A DNA stretch of 64,000 nucleotides, from contig RCAB01000288.1 of the NCBI GenBank assembly GCA_003640385.1, forward strand, positions 17,558-81,557. The letters are read 5' to 3'. Source of the DNA: Setaria digitata (taxonomy: Eukaryota > Nematoda > Chromadorea > Rhabditida > Setariidae). The notes under the pieces are model-generated. The model did no database searches, was not told the origin of the DNA, and worked only from the letters and a program-made list of their open reading frames with translations. Shown in pieces: positions 1 to 11,959 of the stretch. A program made the translations under genes and the position numbers. Each line of letters starts with the position of its first letter. Positions within the stretch are counted from its first letter, which is position 1.

Positions 1-40
1 CGAAAAAATTAAAATAATAAGAATGTAAATGAAGTTTCAG

Positions 41-3000
41 AATGAGAAACAAGCTCAGCGTCATATGATTGATAAGCCAAATGTTCTTATACGTGTACAT
101 AAAGATGGTACAATATTATACAGCGTCCGAATATCACTTGTATTATCATGTCCTATGCATCTGCAGGTTTATTTCTTGCTCATTATAATAAATAAATTTG
201 AGCAGGAAAAAATTTCATCGATAATTTCTGAAATGTTATCAGCTTTTAAATTATGCAAATTTTATCACCTAATTATTTGTTTAATTGAGAAAAAAAAAAA
301 AAAGGAGAAAAAGATGGAGCACTTGATTTATTCACTTTTTGTTCTGCATTTTAATTTACTTTTTAATTACTGTGAATTTAGAATTATATTAGTACTTTAT
401 ATGTTAAAAAAAAAAGACAGAAAAAAATTTTCGACCAAGCATTCCTTTTTTTCTTTTTTTTCAAAATTTATGAAAAATTCTTTTACATAAAAAATTGTAA
501 ATTTTTTAATGGTTCAAACAATTTCTATTCAAGTTGATAACTAATGATAGCCGAATGTGTACCGGATACGGTAAAAGGTATTTGACATAGGACAAAGCCA
601 TTGATCATATATTTTTCCGATTAATTATTGTTATCAATAAATACACATAACTTGAAACAAAAACAAACTATTTCAATTACTGTTAATTGTTTGAGTTGTT
701 TATTGAGATGTTATTGGATTAGTTAAAGAAAGATTAATTTTGAAAAATTTATTTTCTAATTTGAAAATTACATGGCAAGGCTAAAGGTTAATATGTAAAT
801 TATAGTACTATCCAATGGATATCCAAACGTGCCTTATCGATCTCGCCTCTTATGCATATACAACGGATGATATTGGTCTGATAACTTCTTTTATGCTAAT
901 CATTAATTTAATATCAGAATATTGATAAGAAGAAAATTAATTACAATGATTCAGATTTATTTTAATTCTTCTAATTTATAGCATATATGCTAGAATTGAA
1001 AAAAATTTTATGAAAGGTTTTTTTTCTATTTAATAAATATTTATCATTTAAAAGAATAAGTAAATTGGATTTTATTAAAAAGAAAACAAAAGTATGTCTA
1101 TTTCAAATACACCGAAATTATACAGTACTACTAAATTTCCTTAATTAATAATAAAATTAACTCTTTTTATCACAATGTTTTATTTATTTTTATCTTTTTT
1201 TTTGTTCTTTTTTCCCTTAATTACAAGTTTTTTCTTTCTAAATATTTATTACTTGATAAGTCAAAATACTGAAATATCAATTATTTTGTTCAAGAATACG
1301 TTTGGAAGAGTAAAGATCCAGTACAACTTAAAGAAGGCTTACACTCATCATTACCAAGTTTTCAACTTAGCAATGTTACGACAACATTTTGCACAAGTAA
1401 AACAAACACTGGTACTTATTCATGCTTACGCACCGTCCTAGAATTAAGGCGACAGTTTAGGTTAGTTCATTTATTCTGTAATTTTTCTTTTTCTTTTTAA
1501 TTTCAGTAAGAAAACTTTTCACTTTTCACTTGGCTTTCTCTGGAAGCGTTGTGAAAAGATTATTTCCATCGTTGCAAATTTAAATTTTTTAATTTTATTG
1601 GAAAATACTCAATTTTGATAAAGACTCTGCTAAATTGCCTAAAAAATAATTTTAACGATTGAAATTATTCTCATCAAAAAAAAAGTGTTGAGCAGATGAT
1701 TTTTTAATTACCAAATAATTGATAATTGTTTAATTACAAGAAAAAATTGTTTTGAAGACCGAAAGAAATTAATTACCTGATATTATTAAAAATTTTGGTG
1801 CTTAATCTCAGAATTATTTCATCCTTCAATATCTGAACTAATGGAAAGTTTTCTTTTTCTTTTTATTTCTGTCGAACATACGAAATTTTATGCCTAGTAG
1901 CATAGTGAAATTGAATTCCTTTCAAAAATTCGGTTTAACTTTACCTATTCTGAAGTGATCGCAATTGTTCCAATTTTTACTATTTTTTTTTTTTTTTAAA
2001 TTAACACTAAACCATATTATATTCATTTTGTATAAATATATGGAAGAGAAAATTGTCCAACATGCTTTTTTGTCCTTTAATTAGAAAGGGAAATGAATGA
2101 TAATTAATAAAATTTCATGCAAAACAGTAGCATTTTTCTTGCAGTTATTATTTATTACAATTATATGTGCCAAGTTCGATGCTTGTTGTTGTTTCTTGGG
2201 TATCATTTTGGCTAGATCGTACCGCAATACCAGCTCGTGTTACCTTAGGTGTTACCACTTTCCTCACCATGACCACTCAGGTTTCTTATTCATTTTAATT
2301 TTTTTTTTTTTTTCTTTTTTTGATTGTTTTTAATTTTCTTCTTTCATTCATAAATTTGCATCATTTTTCATTTTCTTTTTTACAATTTTTTATTGCTTCA
2401 AATCTTTTATTTTTATCTTTTGCAATTAATTTTTAAACAAGTGAACATTATAAATTCGTCTAATTATTCTACTGCAATTATTAATGCTTATACTAATTTG
2501 ATTTTTGTCAAGTTTATTTAGAACTCAATTGAACAAACTATTTTTCATTAAAAATTCTAAAGCATCAGTGCATCATTTGAAAGAAAATATGCATATTAAT
2601 ACAATATTAGGAAAATTATTTGATGTACGGTAATGCAGTTTAATTTTTTTTTTTTTTTTAATTAAGCATCAATTAAATTGAGTTAAATAATCGATCGAAT
2701 GGGAGATCAAAAAGTTACGCTACCGTACTGTTTTATCAGTAAATAATTAAATAATAGAAAGACATCCCCACGAAAGTTAATGATCGAACTTTTGAAAAAG
2801 AATTTTGGGGGTACTGAATTGCCACTAATTAATATCCTTCTCTTTTTGAAAGGATGATTAATTATTTTCAAATTTTTGAAATTGTATAAAAATCTTTTTC
2901 TTTATAGGCTTCCGGAATTAATGCTAAACTACCACCAGTATCCTATACAAAAGCTATTGATGTATGGATTGGTGGTGAGTAATTAATTAATGAGTTCAAT

Positions 3001-6000
3001 CGGCACTTCAGAAAAAAAAATTGTACTACAAGTATCAAGTGCTGTTTAAAATTCTTTCGTTTTTTTTTTTTTTTTCAATTTTATAACTTGAAAATATATT
3101 TCTCTTGAATCTCCATTAATCCATATGGTAACATTTTTTTTCTCTTCTCATTTTTTTTTTTTTTTTAAATGTGCCTTTTTTACGAAAAAAGAAAGTCTCA
3201 AAATTAACAAAAATTCTCAAAAAAAAAAGAAAAAAAAATGGATAAGACGGACATCATAATCATTGTGTCAGCACTTGATATACCATTTCTCTATAATGAT
3301 TTGATAATGCAACTTAAGCAAATTGCTTCAATTAAATACTTATACTAACTTTTAAGCAAGTTATCTGTTGATTTCTTTTTTTCTTAATTTTTAATTGATT
3401 AATTTTTAATTTTTAATCATTTTTCAACGGTCTTTTTTATTCCATCCCTCATTTAAGTGATTTTTTATTCTTTTTAAATTTTCAAATTGGTAACGATAAA
3501 ATTTTTATCATTTCTTGACCTTTTCTTTGCCATTTCTTACATTTTATCCCACAAATTTATTTTCCTTTTTGCTTTGAAAATTGGAAGAAAAAGAAGCATT
3601 GCTACTTACAGCATGTCTAACTTTCATTTTTGGAGCTTTGTTGGAATTTGCCTGGGTCACTTATATATCATCACGAAGCCTTAACAAAAGTTCGGTTTTT
3701 TTCTTTATCATTTTTAAAATTTCACAATTATTTTCATATTGCTATCCAAAATTTTACCATTGTTTATTTAAATTAAATGAGCTAATTATTTAAATAGTCG
3801 AAATTAAACATCCAGTGTCGAAAGTACTCTCATTTTGTTAATTTAGGTATGACTTTCGTACTGTTACAATGGAAAATATTTTGTAAGCAAAGTTTTGCTT
3901 GATAGAAAAAAAACCGATCAAACACCAAAATAAATAACTGACTAAATTAATTTACAATTTATTCCTCTTTTTTTTTCAATTACTGAAATGTTGTTAGATA
4001 TTTTATACTTAAATTTATAATTAGAATTAAAACACACAAAAATTTAAACGTTATTTGTAAAGTTAATTGAAAAAACTAAGAAAGAAAAAAGTGAAAAAAA
4101 AAAAAGAAATTATATCAAAAAAAAAAGAAAGAAACTAAAAAAAATAATAAATTTTAAAGGATGTAAGAGGCCGAATGTATTGTTGGAACGATCAAATCAA
4201 ATGGCTGCAACTCAACTTATCATTTTTAACAAAAATGCGGTAAATTGTTGTTTTACTGCATCCTTAGAAAAGAATAAATACATCAGTAACTGTTTCTTTT
4301 TTTTTTGCATAAATAAGAAATAAGTTTCTAATTTTTAGGTACAAGTTTAATCAGAAGGAATTAAAGTCATAGATATGGATGCTTAAAAATTCAAAAAATT
4401 TTGCACTCCAAGTATTAAGTGGTTTCCAGGAAAAACGAAACTTTTTTCCAACTCCAATAACTAAAAATTTTCTTTTTAAAATTTACAATAACTCCTGCGA
4501 CACTTTTTTTTTTTCCTTCTCTCTCACTTTTTCGAAATATATCATTTTTGTAAAACATCTCAAAACTGATTGAGATTTATCACTGTGTCAGTTGGTAATC
4601 GTTCATGATGCTAAAATTATCTAATCAATTGATGTTTTCACATGTGATGCTTAACAATGATAATGATTTGATAAAGATATAATTTACTGTTTAAAAAAAA
4701 AACACTGACTGCAATATGGAAATTGAATGCTAAGAGGAAAAAAATGATTAAACGGTTAATTATAAATTTAAAATTAAATGATAAATGAAAATAAATAGCA
4801 AATTTGCAACGACAAGATGAATTAACATTTCATGTCTCAGAAAAAATAAATGCCGAAGCAAAAAATATTTCATTCATTTACTGCGCTATTTTGTAAGTGA
4901 TAATGGAATAAATGAAATTAAATGTTGAAAAAATTATTTTATCAGAGAAATATTCTCTTCATTTACCAATACTATTTCGAAATAATTGAAATTAAAAAAT
5001 GATAAGATAATAAATAGTCTGTTACAGATGGAATGCGGTGAGATATGGGTGAGGCAAAAAAACGATTCAGAAGAGGAAAGTGCCGAAAGGATGAATCAGG
5101 TAAATGATGAAGGTAATAAACGGCGACGCTATAGGCGAAGTCGCCAAACGATGACAGAATATTATCGGCAGTGTCGATTGATTGGTTGGTTAAGGAACAA
5201 GTTTGATACAACCGATCGTGCCAAACAAGCTGATTACTTGTCAAGTTTGTTTCGAATTTGATTAAAAGAATTATTCAATTATTCCAATTCGTGCAACAAT
5301 TTATTTCAATTTTTCAATTGAAATATTCCATTTTATCAAATAATTGACGAAATTTCCGCTTTAAATATTGCATTTCAACAGAATTATTTCGACTTTTAAA
5401 TATTCTATTTTTACCAAATGCTTGCAAACTGCTAGACTATTCCATTTAAAAGTTCGGATATTAGTTATCAGTTTTGAGATTACTATTGCATAAATACTAT
5501 TGACATATATTGTTTTAGTCTGAAATAAATCATTAAAAAGAGAAAAAGAGAAAATAAGCATAAATTCAAAATCAATTTTTGTCCTTCGAAGTATTTCAAT
5601 AAATTTAATTTTTTCAAAGTGCTATTTTAACGCCACTACTAATTATTGCCATTTGTTCGGAAAAATTTTGCTAAATGAAACTCTTTGTAATTTCATAAAT
5701 GTCACTGCTGAAAAATATGCTTTTCATTTCATTAACACCCAATGGCAATGAATGGCAAAATTTAAAAAAATAAAAAATAAACTGCCAATTGAAATAATAA
5801 ATAATTAATGATCGAAAACAAATAAGTGCATAAAATACATAAGGGAATGAATAATAGAAATGCTTAAATTCATTATTCTGTTAGAATCATTACAATATAA
5901 AAGGGAAATCAAATTTTGAACCGATGATGATTGATATCAATCCTTTGCGCCCCAATAAAAATTGGCGCAAAATTAGGATGGAGGATAGAATTGAATAAAT

Positions 6001-6469
6001 TTTTTACTGATAAACAATTTATTTACAACTTCTAATATTTTAGTTACTTTAACAAGTATTGAGAAGAAGATAATAAAAACTTGCTAAAACTACTGGACTG
6101 AAATTTTATGCGCAAAAAAGTAAAAAAAAAAAGTAAATGAGAAATGAAAACTTATTGACTTATTGCTACTGTTGCAGCATCTCTTTTCATTAGTGATGCT
6201 GAATCACGCAATTAGTAAATCATTTTTAATTGCAAAATAAAAATGATATAACTAGATTCATGATACGGTATGCGAAGAAAAATTATTAAAACTTTAATCA
6301 ATTACTGTACAATTGTTGAAAGCAATAAAATTCCTGTTTATCTTCGTCTTCCTTTTTATTTTTAAATTAGTTTTTCATTTCAGGACTCATATTCCCGGCT
6401 TTATTTGTGATATTTAATTGCGTATATTGGATGAATTATTCACGTTATCCGATTTCAAAGCCATCATAA
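41..6469 (+). CDS. Glutamate-gated chloride channel-like Cys-loop subunit (5' truncated)
   Basis: Ligand-gated anion channel subunit of the pentameric Cys-loop family. Exons: 41-166, 806-875, 1295-1460, 2145-2280, 2908-2974, 3612-3689, 4160-4239, 5028-5244, 6384-6469; all phases agree, giving 341 residues to a TAA. The Cys-loop ([15 protein letters not shown], 13 residues between cysteines) crosses the first junction. A second cysteine pair ([13 protein letters not shown]) is typical of glutamate- and glycine-gated channels. M1 and M2 follow; PAR before M2 is the anion-selectivity signature. M3 reads [17 protein letters not shown], then a charged M3-M4 loop, and M4 ([14 protein letters not shown]) near the C-terminus. 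The start, signal peptide and most of the ligand-binding domain lie before the window. The family matches GluCl best; a related LGC anion channel is possible, so no symbol is given. The 4160-4239 loop exon is the least certain. Confidence 0.88.
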
Positions 6470-7160
6470 TCGTTTTATTTACCCCTTTTTTTTCTCCATA
6501 ATTTTTGTATCTCAAATTATGTAACATATTATACAAACTAAGCTGAATAAAATTTTACAAAGTCATAATTGTGCAAATATTTGTGCAAGCAAATAAAGCA
6601 CTTTTGGTAAACGAACATAATTAAAAGTCCATCTCGTTTATTTTTATTTTTATTTTTTTTTTTTCATTTTACTTTTTATTTGTTCGCTTGTTTAAAATCC
6701 GACAAAGGGATCTTGAGAAATTTTCAGACAAAAATGTAGCAAAAAGAGAAAAATTTCCATTTGGATTTGCTAGTAAATTAAATTTACCAAACACAGTTGA
6801 CAAATTTTAGAAAAAAAAAATTTTTTTCCACATCTCAGTCATACTCAAACTTACAATCATTCGTTTCAACACACAAAAAAGCACTTTTGAAATAACTAGT
6901 TCGAGGCATAAATAGTACTTACAAACAAAATCTTACATTAAGTGATTGCTTATAAACAAAATTAATTCGCATGTTAATTAACCGATCAAAAATCAAATCA
7001 ACTCTCATATTAATTAGTCGATCAAAAATAAACTGAAATCTCATTTTAACTGACTTTTCAAGGAATAAGTTTGTTAATTTTCAGAATTCCAATTGAATTC
7101 TGATTCCTAAATAGGATTTTGAAAGGCTGCAAAAAACAATAATAATGATAAATTGACTGA
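6470..7160. other. Convergent 3' intergenic region
   Basis: This is the space between the ends of two converging genes. It is AT-rich with no convincing coding exon. It holds candidate poly(A) signals for the plus-strand channel gene. Confidence 0.6.
6546..6551 (+). promoter_or_regulatory. Candidate poly(A) signal of the channel gene
   Basis: AATAAA lies 77 bases after the TAA of the channel gene. A second AATAAA lies at 6592-6597. Which one is used cannot be told from sequence. Confidence 0.5.
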
Positions 7161-10100
7161 TTAACTAGCCGGTCCAAATAAACCACCTTGCAGAATTTGT
7201 GCTATAGCATTACCTTCCTCTTTGGTTGGCAATTGATTAATGCCAAGAAGTGAACCAAACCAATCAATCTTATCAAGACGACCATTTAATAAACTTTCCA
7301 AAAGGTTGCTACCATCATCAGTTAACGATTTTCTCGTTGTTTTTCCTGTTGATGTTACTGTTGTTGTTGTTGTTGTTGTTGTCGTTGTTATTGTTGTTGT
7401 TGTTATTTTTGGTGCTGTTATTATTGTTGTAGCAAAACTTTTACTATTGCCAGTGCTATTATTAATTTCACTAGTCGTTAATAAGCGGGATGAAATTAAA
7501 TCGATTGATTTTTCAATTTCTTTAACCTGAAAGAGAAGGAAATTTAAATGAAAAGATTGATAAGAATTTAACATATAATGTGATAGCAATGATCAAATGA
7601 TAAGAGGAAATATGCACCTAGAAAAGAAAGATCAAATTATCAAATTGATAAGAAAAAAAAAGTAGCAAAAAAAACTGCATCCGAAAATTGTCAACTAAAA
7701 AACACCAAAAAAAAAAAGTGCAGGCAGTGACAGGAAAAAAAAATTAGCAGTTAAATTAACTTTTTAAGTGCAATTCATTCTAGTGTTTTCCTTCTTTTTT
7801 GTAAAAAGTTAGAAGAGGAATTCACTGAAAAGGGAAACAAAATTGACACATTTAAATTTCATCGTTTTGAAAAACAAACTTTTTGAAAACTTCTCCATTT
7901 TTTTTTTCTTCATCTCTCAAATAAATCATTCATTTAAATGCTACCGTTTGAGCAAATTTCCCTTTTGCCTCCTTGACATTAGTTAATTCTTCCCACTTCT
8001 CCTCGACATTTCCGGGTATATCTGTTATGGATGCTGTCACTGATGATGATGATGCTGATGATGACAGGTATGGTGATAATGGTGATAAAGATGATTGAGA
8101 TAGTGATAATGTTGATTTCACTGATTGTTTATTACTGCTGTCTACTTCCGAAATGCCATTAATATTATCAGAATTGTTACCATCATTGCCATCAGGATGT
8201 ATGGTTTTTTGAACAATCGATAATATGTCACGAATTGTGGACACCATTACTGATACTAAAAAATACTGATAAAAAAATTATGAATTTAGCAGAAAATATT
8301 GCAATATTAATTTCTTTAAAGAAAGAAAAAATGTAAACAATAAATTTCAGCAATATTAAAATTAAAATATGTTCTTTTATTCCAATATTATTATTTTTTT
8401 CTTCCATTTCCGTAATGCTTGGAAATGTTTGAACATCATACCTTACTTTTAATATAATTCAGTTTTCTCTTTTTTCTTTCGTTTTTTTTTTCTGATTAAG
8501 AATGAAATTGAAACAAAAAAATCTTTGAAAAGCAATTGATCCTTAAAATGCCAAATTGGCCAAAGATAACTTTGTCCCAAATTTTTGAAGTAATTTAAAT
8601 TTTATAATTCATTTAACTTAAAAACAAATTAAAAGACAGCAAAAGCACTAAATCCTAATTTCAATTTCGTCGAACAAATATTTTTGGTTGACCTAATAAC
8701 AAGATAGCAACAATTATATTGTATTTTTTTCTTCAAACTTCGAAATAATTTAATTTTTAGAAATCTCTAAAGACAATAAAAGAAAAACTTACCTGGCAAA
8801 TGAGTGGGTTGAACGTACGCTTGTGGCAAATAATTATTATAATATACTGATGGAATTGTATGAAAATTTGATGCATAAATTGGCTGATATGTTTGATGCA
8901 TAGGGAAATTACTCTGATAAGGATAATATTTGATAGGTGCTGATGATAATGATGGTTGTTTGGTTGTTAAATAAAATGATTGAGCATTTGATAATCGATG
9001 ATTTGATTCCGTATTACTATTTAACCATGAAAGCTCCGCTCTTTCATGATCGCTTATGCCATTTTTTAAGCGAAATCCCGGTCTCATCCTGGTATTTCCC
9101 CTAGAAAACGGGATATTTGATTGTTGATGCAGATCGTAATGGTGTATATCGTAACTCTGAAATCAGTGATACAATTCAAACTCTTCAATTCATATGTGTC
9201 ACTGCTCAATGTTTGGATAAAGAGAAAGTTTCAGAAAAGAAAAAATGAAAATAAAATTAATCGCTTAAATACCAATGCATCAATGGATTATTCAGTCCTT
9301 TTCCACTAAATATTTTATTATAATATGTTAATTCATTTAAATTTAACCGAGCAAAAAAAAAAATTTAAACAATTCATTTTTGCATTTTTCCATGTTTTCA
9401 AATACAGCATTTTTCAGATAAAGGGAAAAAAATTTATATAAAAAATTGAAAAGCTAAGAAATACGTTTTGAGTTTTTGGGATGAAATTTTTCATATGTTG
9501 GATTTGTTAAACTTTTTTTCTGCACATTTTTCCTTGTTTGTTTATTTAAAATTCCAGATTATGGAATTGTAAATAGCAGTTTGGAAAAATGTTCATGTGA
9601 CTGAAATTTTAATTACTTATTTCAGATTAATTCGTTGCTTTTGACATTTTTCACACATCTATTATTGGCAAAGAGAAGCATAGAAATTTCAAATTATTCC
9701 CCCCCAAAAAAAGCCAAGAGAAATTGAATGACTGAAAATCGAATCAAAAACTTTTCTGATCACTTACTTGCAAACGCTTTCATTATGTGCCTTTGTATTT
9801 GCATTAGCTTTGTTTGCTTAGAATATGATTAATAATTCAATTTTATTTAAATTCGATTACTCACATTCAAGTCTACTTTTGCCAAGATTTAGCTGGCAGG
9901 TCAAAATAAAACAATTTCATAACTGCATTTAATTATTCAAGTCTTTTTTTTTGTACAGCAATTAATAAGTTAAATTAAAATACAAAAAAGTCAGGATATT
10001 TGTGTTTCTCGTTTTAATATTTAGTTGCTAACTTAAATCCAAATGAATTTAATGTCTGTTAATGAGCGTCGAAAATTCAATTTTTTCTTTTACAATTTAG

Positions 10101-10481
10101 TAATTTCAACTTAAATGATGAAAAAAAAAGAATAATAAATTAGTTAAAATAAATTGTTTGAAATGAGCAGAAATGAAAATTATCTCACTTCAAATAGTCA
10201 ATAAGTTGCTTTCTTGATTATTACTTAAAAGTTATCCTTAAAAAGTGCAAGTAAACATGAATAATTGTAGGGTATGCATTTTAACGAAAATATATTTTGT
10301 CAATTTTAGTAAAATGTGCTCGAAAAGTTCTGCAGGATAAAAATCATTCAAAATTTAAATTTGAATCTTAAAGAAAGGAAATTAGAAGGGTAAAATGGCA
10401 TAAACTTACCAATTCTGCATAAGCATTTGATTTACTGATGAATAATAATGCAAAGAAGAAACCAATAACGGTAGGGCACAT
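7161..10481 (-). CDS. Secreted low-complexity orphan protein
   Basis: Not recognised. Four exons on the minus strand: 10481-10410, 9156-8793, 8249-7945, 7526-7161; phases agree and give 368 residues. Exon 1 encodes a clear signal peptide (MCPTVIGFFFALLF, then SNAYA as a likely cleavage site). The next part is rich in Tyr, Pro, Gln and Asn, then comes a Ser-rich stretch (about SLSPLSPYLSSSASSSS), a short charged helix-like piece (EEKWEELTNVKEAKGKFA), a run of threonines, and a C-terminus ending in LFGPAS. There are almost no cysteines in the mature part. I infer a secreted or cuticle- or surface-associated protein; no domain supports a specific role. The start is the only ATG that yields a signal peptide. 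Confidence 0.72.
7355..7412. repeat. GTT/AAC trinucleotide repeat inside a coding exon
   Basis: An imperfect (GTT)n run, read on the minus strand as ACA/ACG-type threonine codons, lies inside the last exon of the secreted orphan. It makes a polythreonine tract that may vary in length between isolates. Confidence 0.75.
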
Positions 10482-10789
10482 AATTAATTTTAAATTTAAT
10501 TTTGAAAAGAAAAAAAGTGAAAAGGGAAAAAAAACGGAAAACTTTTTTAAAATTGTGCTTTAAAAGTTGGAAAAGATGGAGTATTTTTGATATTCGGATA
10601 AGCTACTGATATGATAATCATCCTGATATCGGTCAAAGAAGAAGGAATAGAAGAAATGAGATGACAATGAATTAAAATGGCGATGAAATAAATTGGTGAG
10701 GCGACGAACTGTTGAAGATAGGATTAAAAAGGTTCCCTTTCGACGTCACGGATTTTTTGGGAAAGGACGGGGGAGCGGGGAAACGTAGC

Positions 10790-10831
<42 letters not shown>

Positions 10832-11958
10832 TGAGAAAGGGAGATTTAACAACCGATGAAAAATCCTGAAACCGGAACTTCTCATCATTCCTCAATATAA
10901 TTCGACAAATAACACAAAATGGCAGTGACCATTAGGAAAACAAGAAAAGGAAAAATGGAGAGAAAGAGAAGGACTTTAATTAGGAAAAAAAAAAAAAAAA
11001 AAAAGGGAAAAAAATCATGTTCCAAAAAACTAACATATTAAATATTTTGCAGCAAAAATTTATTTGCTTTTTCATGTTAATCTATCCTTAATTACTTTTA
11101 AGTTTCAGTTACTGGATGGATAAGAGGAAAGATTTATTTACGTCAAACACGTGGCATACAATTAATTATACAACAATTATTACTCTTTAAAATGTGAAAA
11201 TTTTTTAAAACCATAATATCACACTTCTTCAATTGTCCAATTCATAAATTCTCAGTTGAGCTTCATTGATGATGCGATCGAGCACAATGGCATATTGAAA
11301 TTTGAAAAAAAAAAAGAAGAAATTCCTTTCTTCTTTTTCTTCTAGAAATTCTGCTCAAGAATTGATTTTGATTTTCTTTGTATTTTCAATGGTAACATTA
11401 TTCATTGTCCTATTGAAAGTCTATTATACTCTTTTCTTACTCTTTCATTGATCAAATTTACAGAAAATAACTTTATGAATTCGCATTAAAATGACGATTA
11501 GCTGAAGAATGAACGAAGCTGAGCGCAACTGAAGAATGAAAATAACTAAATGGATAAATTTAGAAAATAAATTTCTAAATTAGATAAAATGAAAAATGTG
11601 TATGCAAAAAAAAAAAGAAATTATTAATCAACCATTTTATGTTCTTCTTTCTCCTTTTTTTAAGTTTCAGTTTCTTTCTTTTTCATTTTGTTGAACAGAA
11701 TAGGACAGGAAGAAGAAGGCGGAAATATATTCCGATTTCTTGCACGATTATACCGAACCTGCCAAAGAGAGAAAGAACGGAACAGAAAAAAAAAAGAAAA
11801 GAAAAACAGAATTGAAGAAATTCCGACAACTACTGGACCAGAAAATGTCTGCTAATTTGTAATATCCTTAAAAAACAAACAAAAAAAAAAAAAAAAAAAC
11901 AAGTAATGGAAGAAATGATGTTATGCAATGTCAAAATATCATTAATAAATTCATTTAT
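10482..11958. other. Intergenic region upstream of the secreted orphan
   Basis: This stretch separates the start of the secreted orphan from the end of FERRY3. No coding exon was seen. It contains a more GC-rich patch near 10740-10790 with a GACGTCAC (half CRE-like) motif, a GA microsatellite and several A-runs. It probably holds the promoter and 5' leader of the orphan gene. Confidence 0.5.
10793..10830. repeat. GA dinucleotide microsatellite
   Basis: Near-perfect (GA)n of about 36 bases, about 310 bases upstream of the start codon of the minus-strand secreted orphan. Confidence 0.9.
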
Positions 11959-11959
11959 T
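11954..11959 (-). promoter_or_regulatory. Candidate poly(A) signal overlapping the FERRY3 stop
   Basis: The minus strand reads TAAATAAATG at the stop, so the first AATAAA shares a base with the TAA stop codon. If used, the 3' UTR would be about 15-25 bases. Confidence 0.4.
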
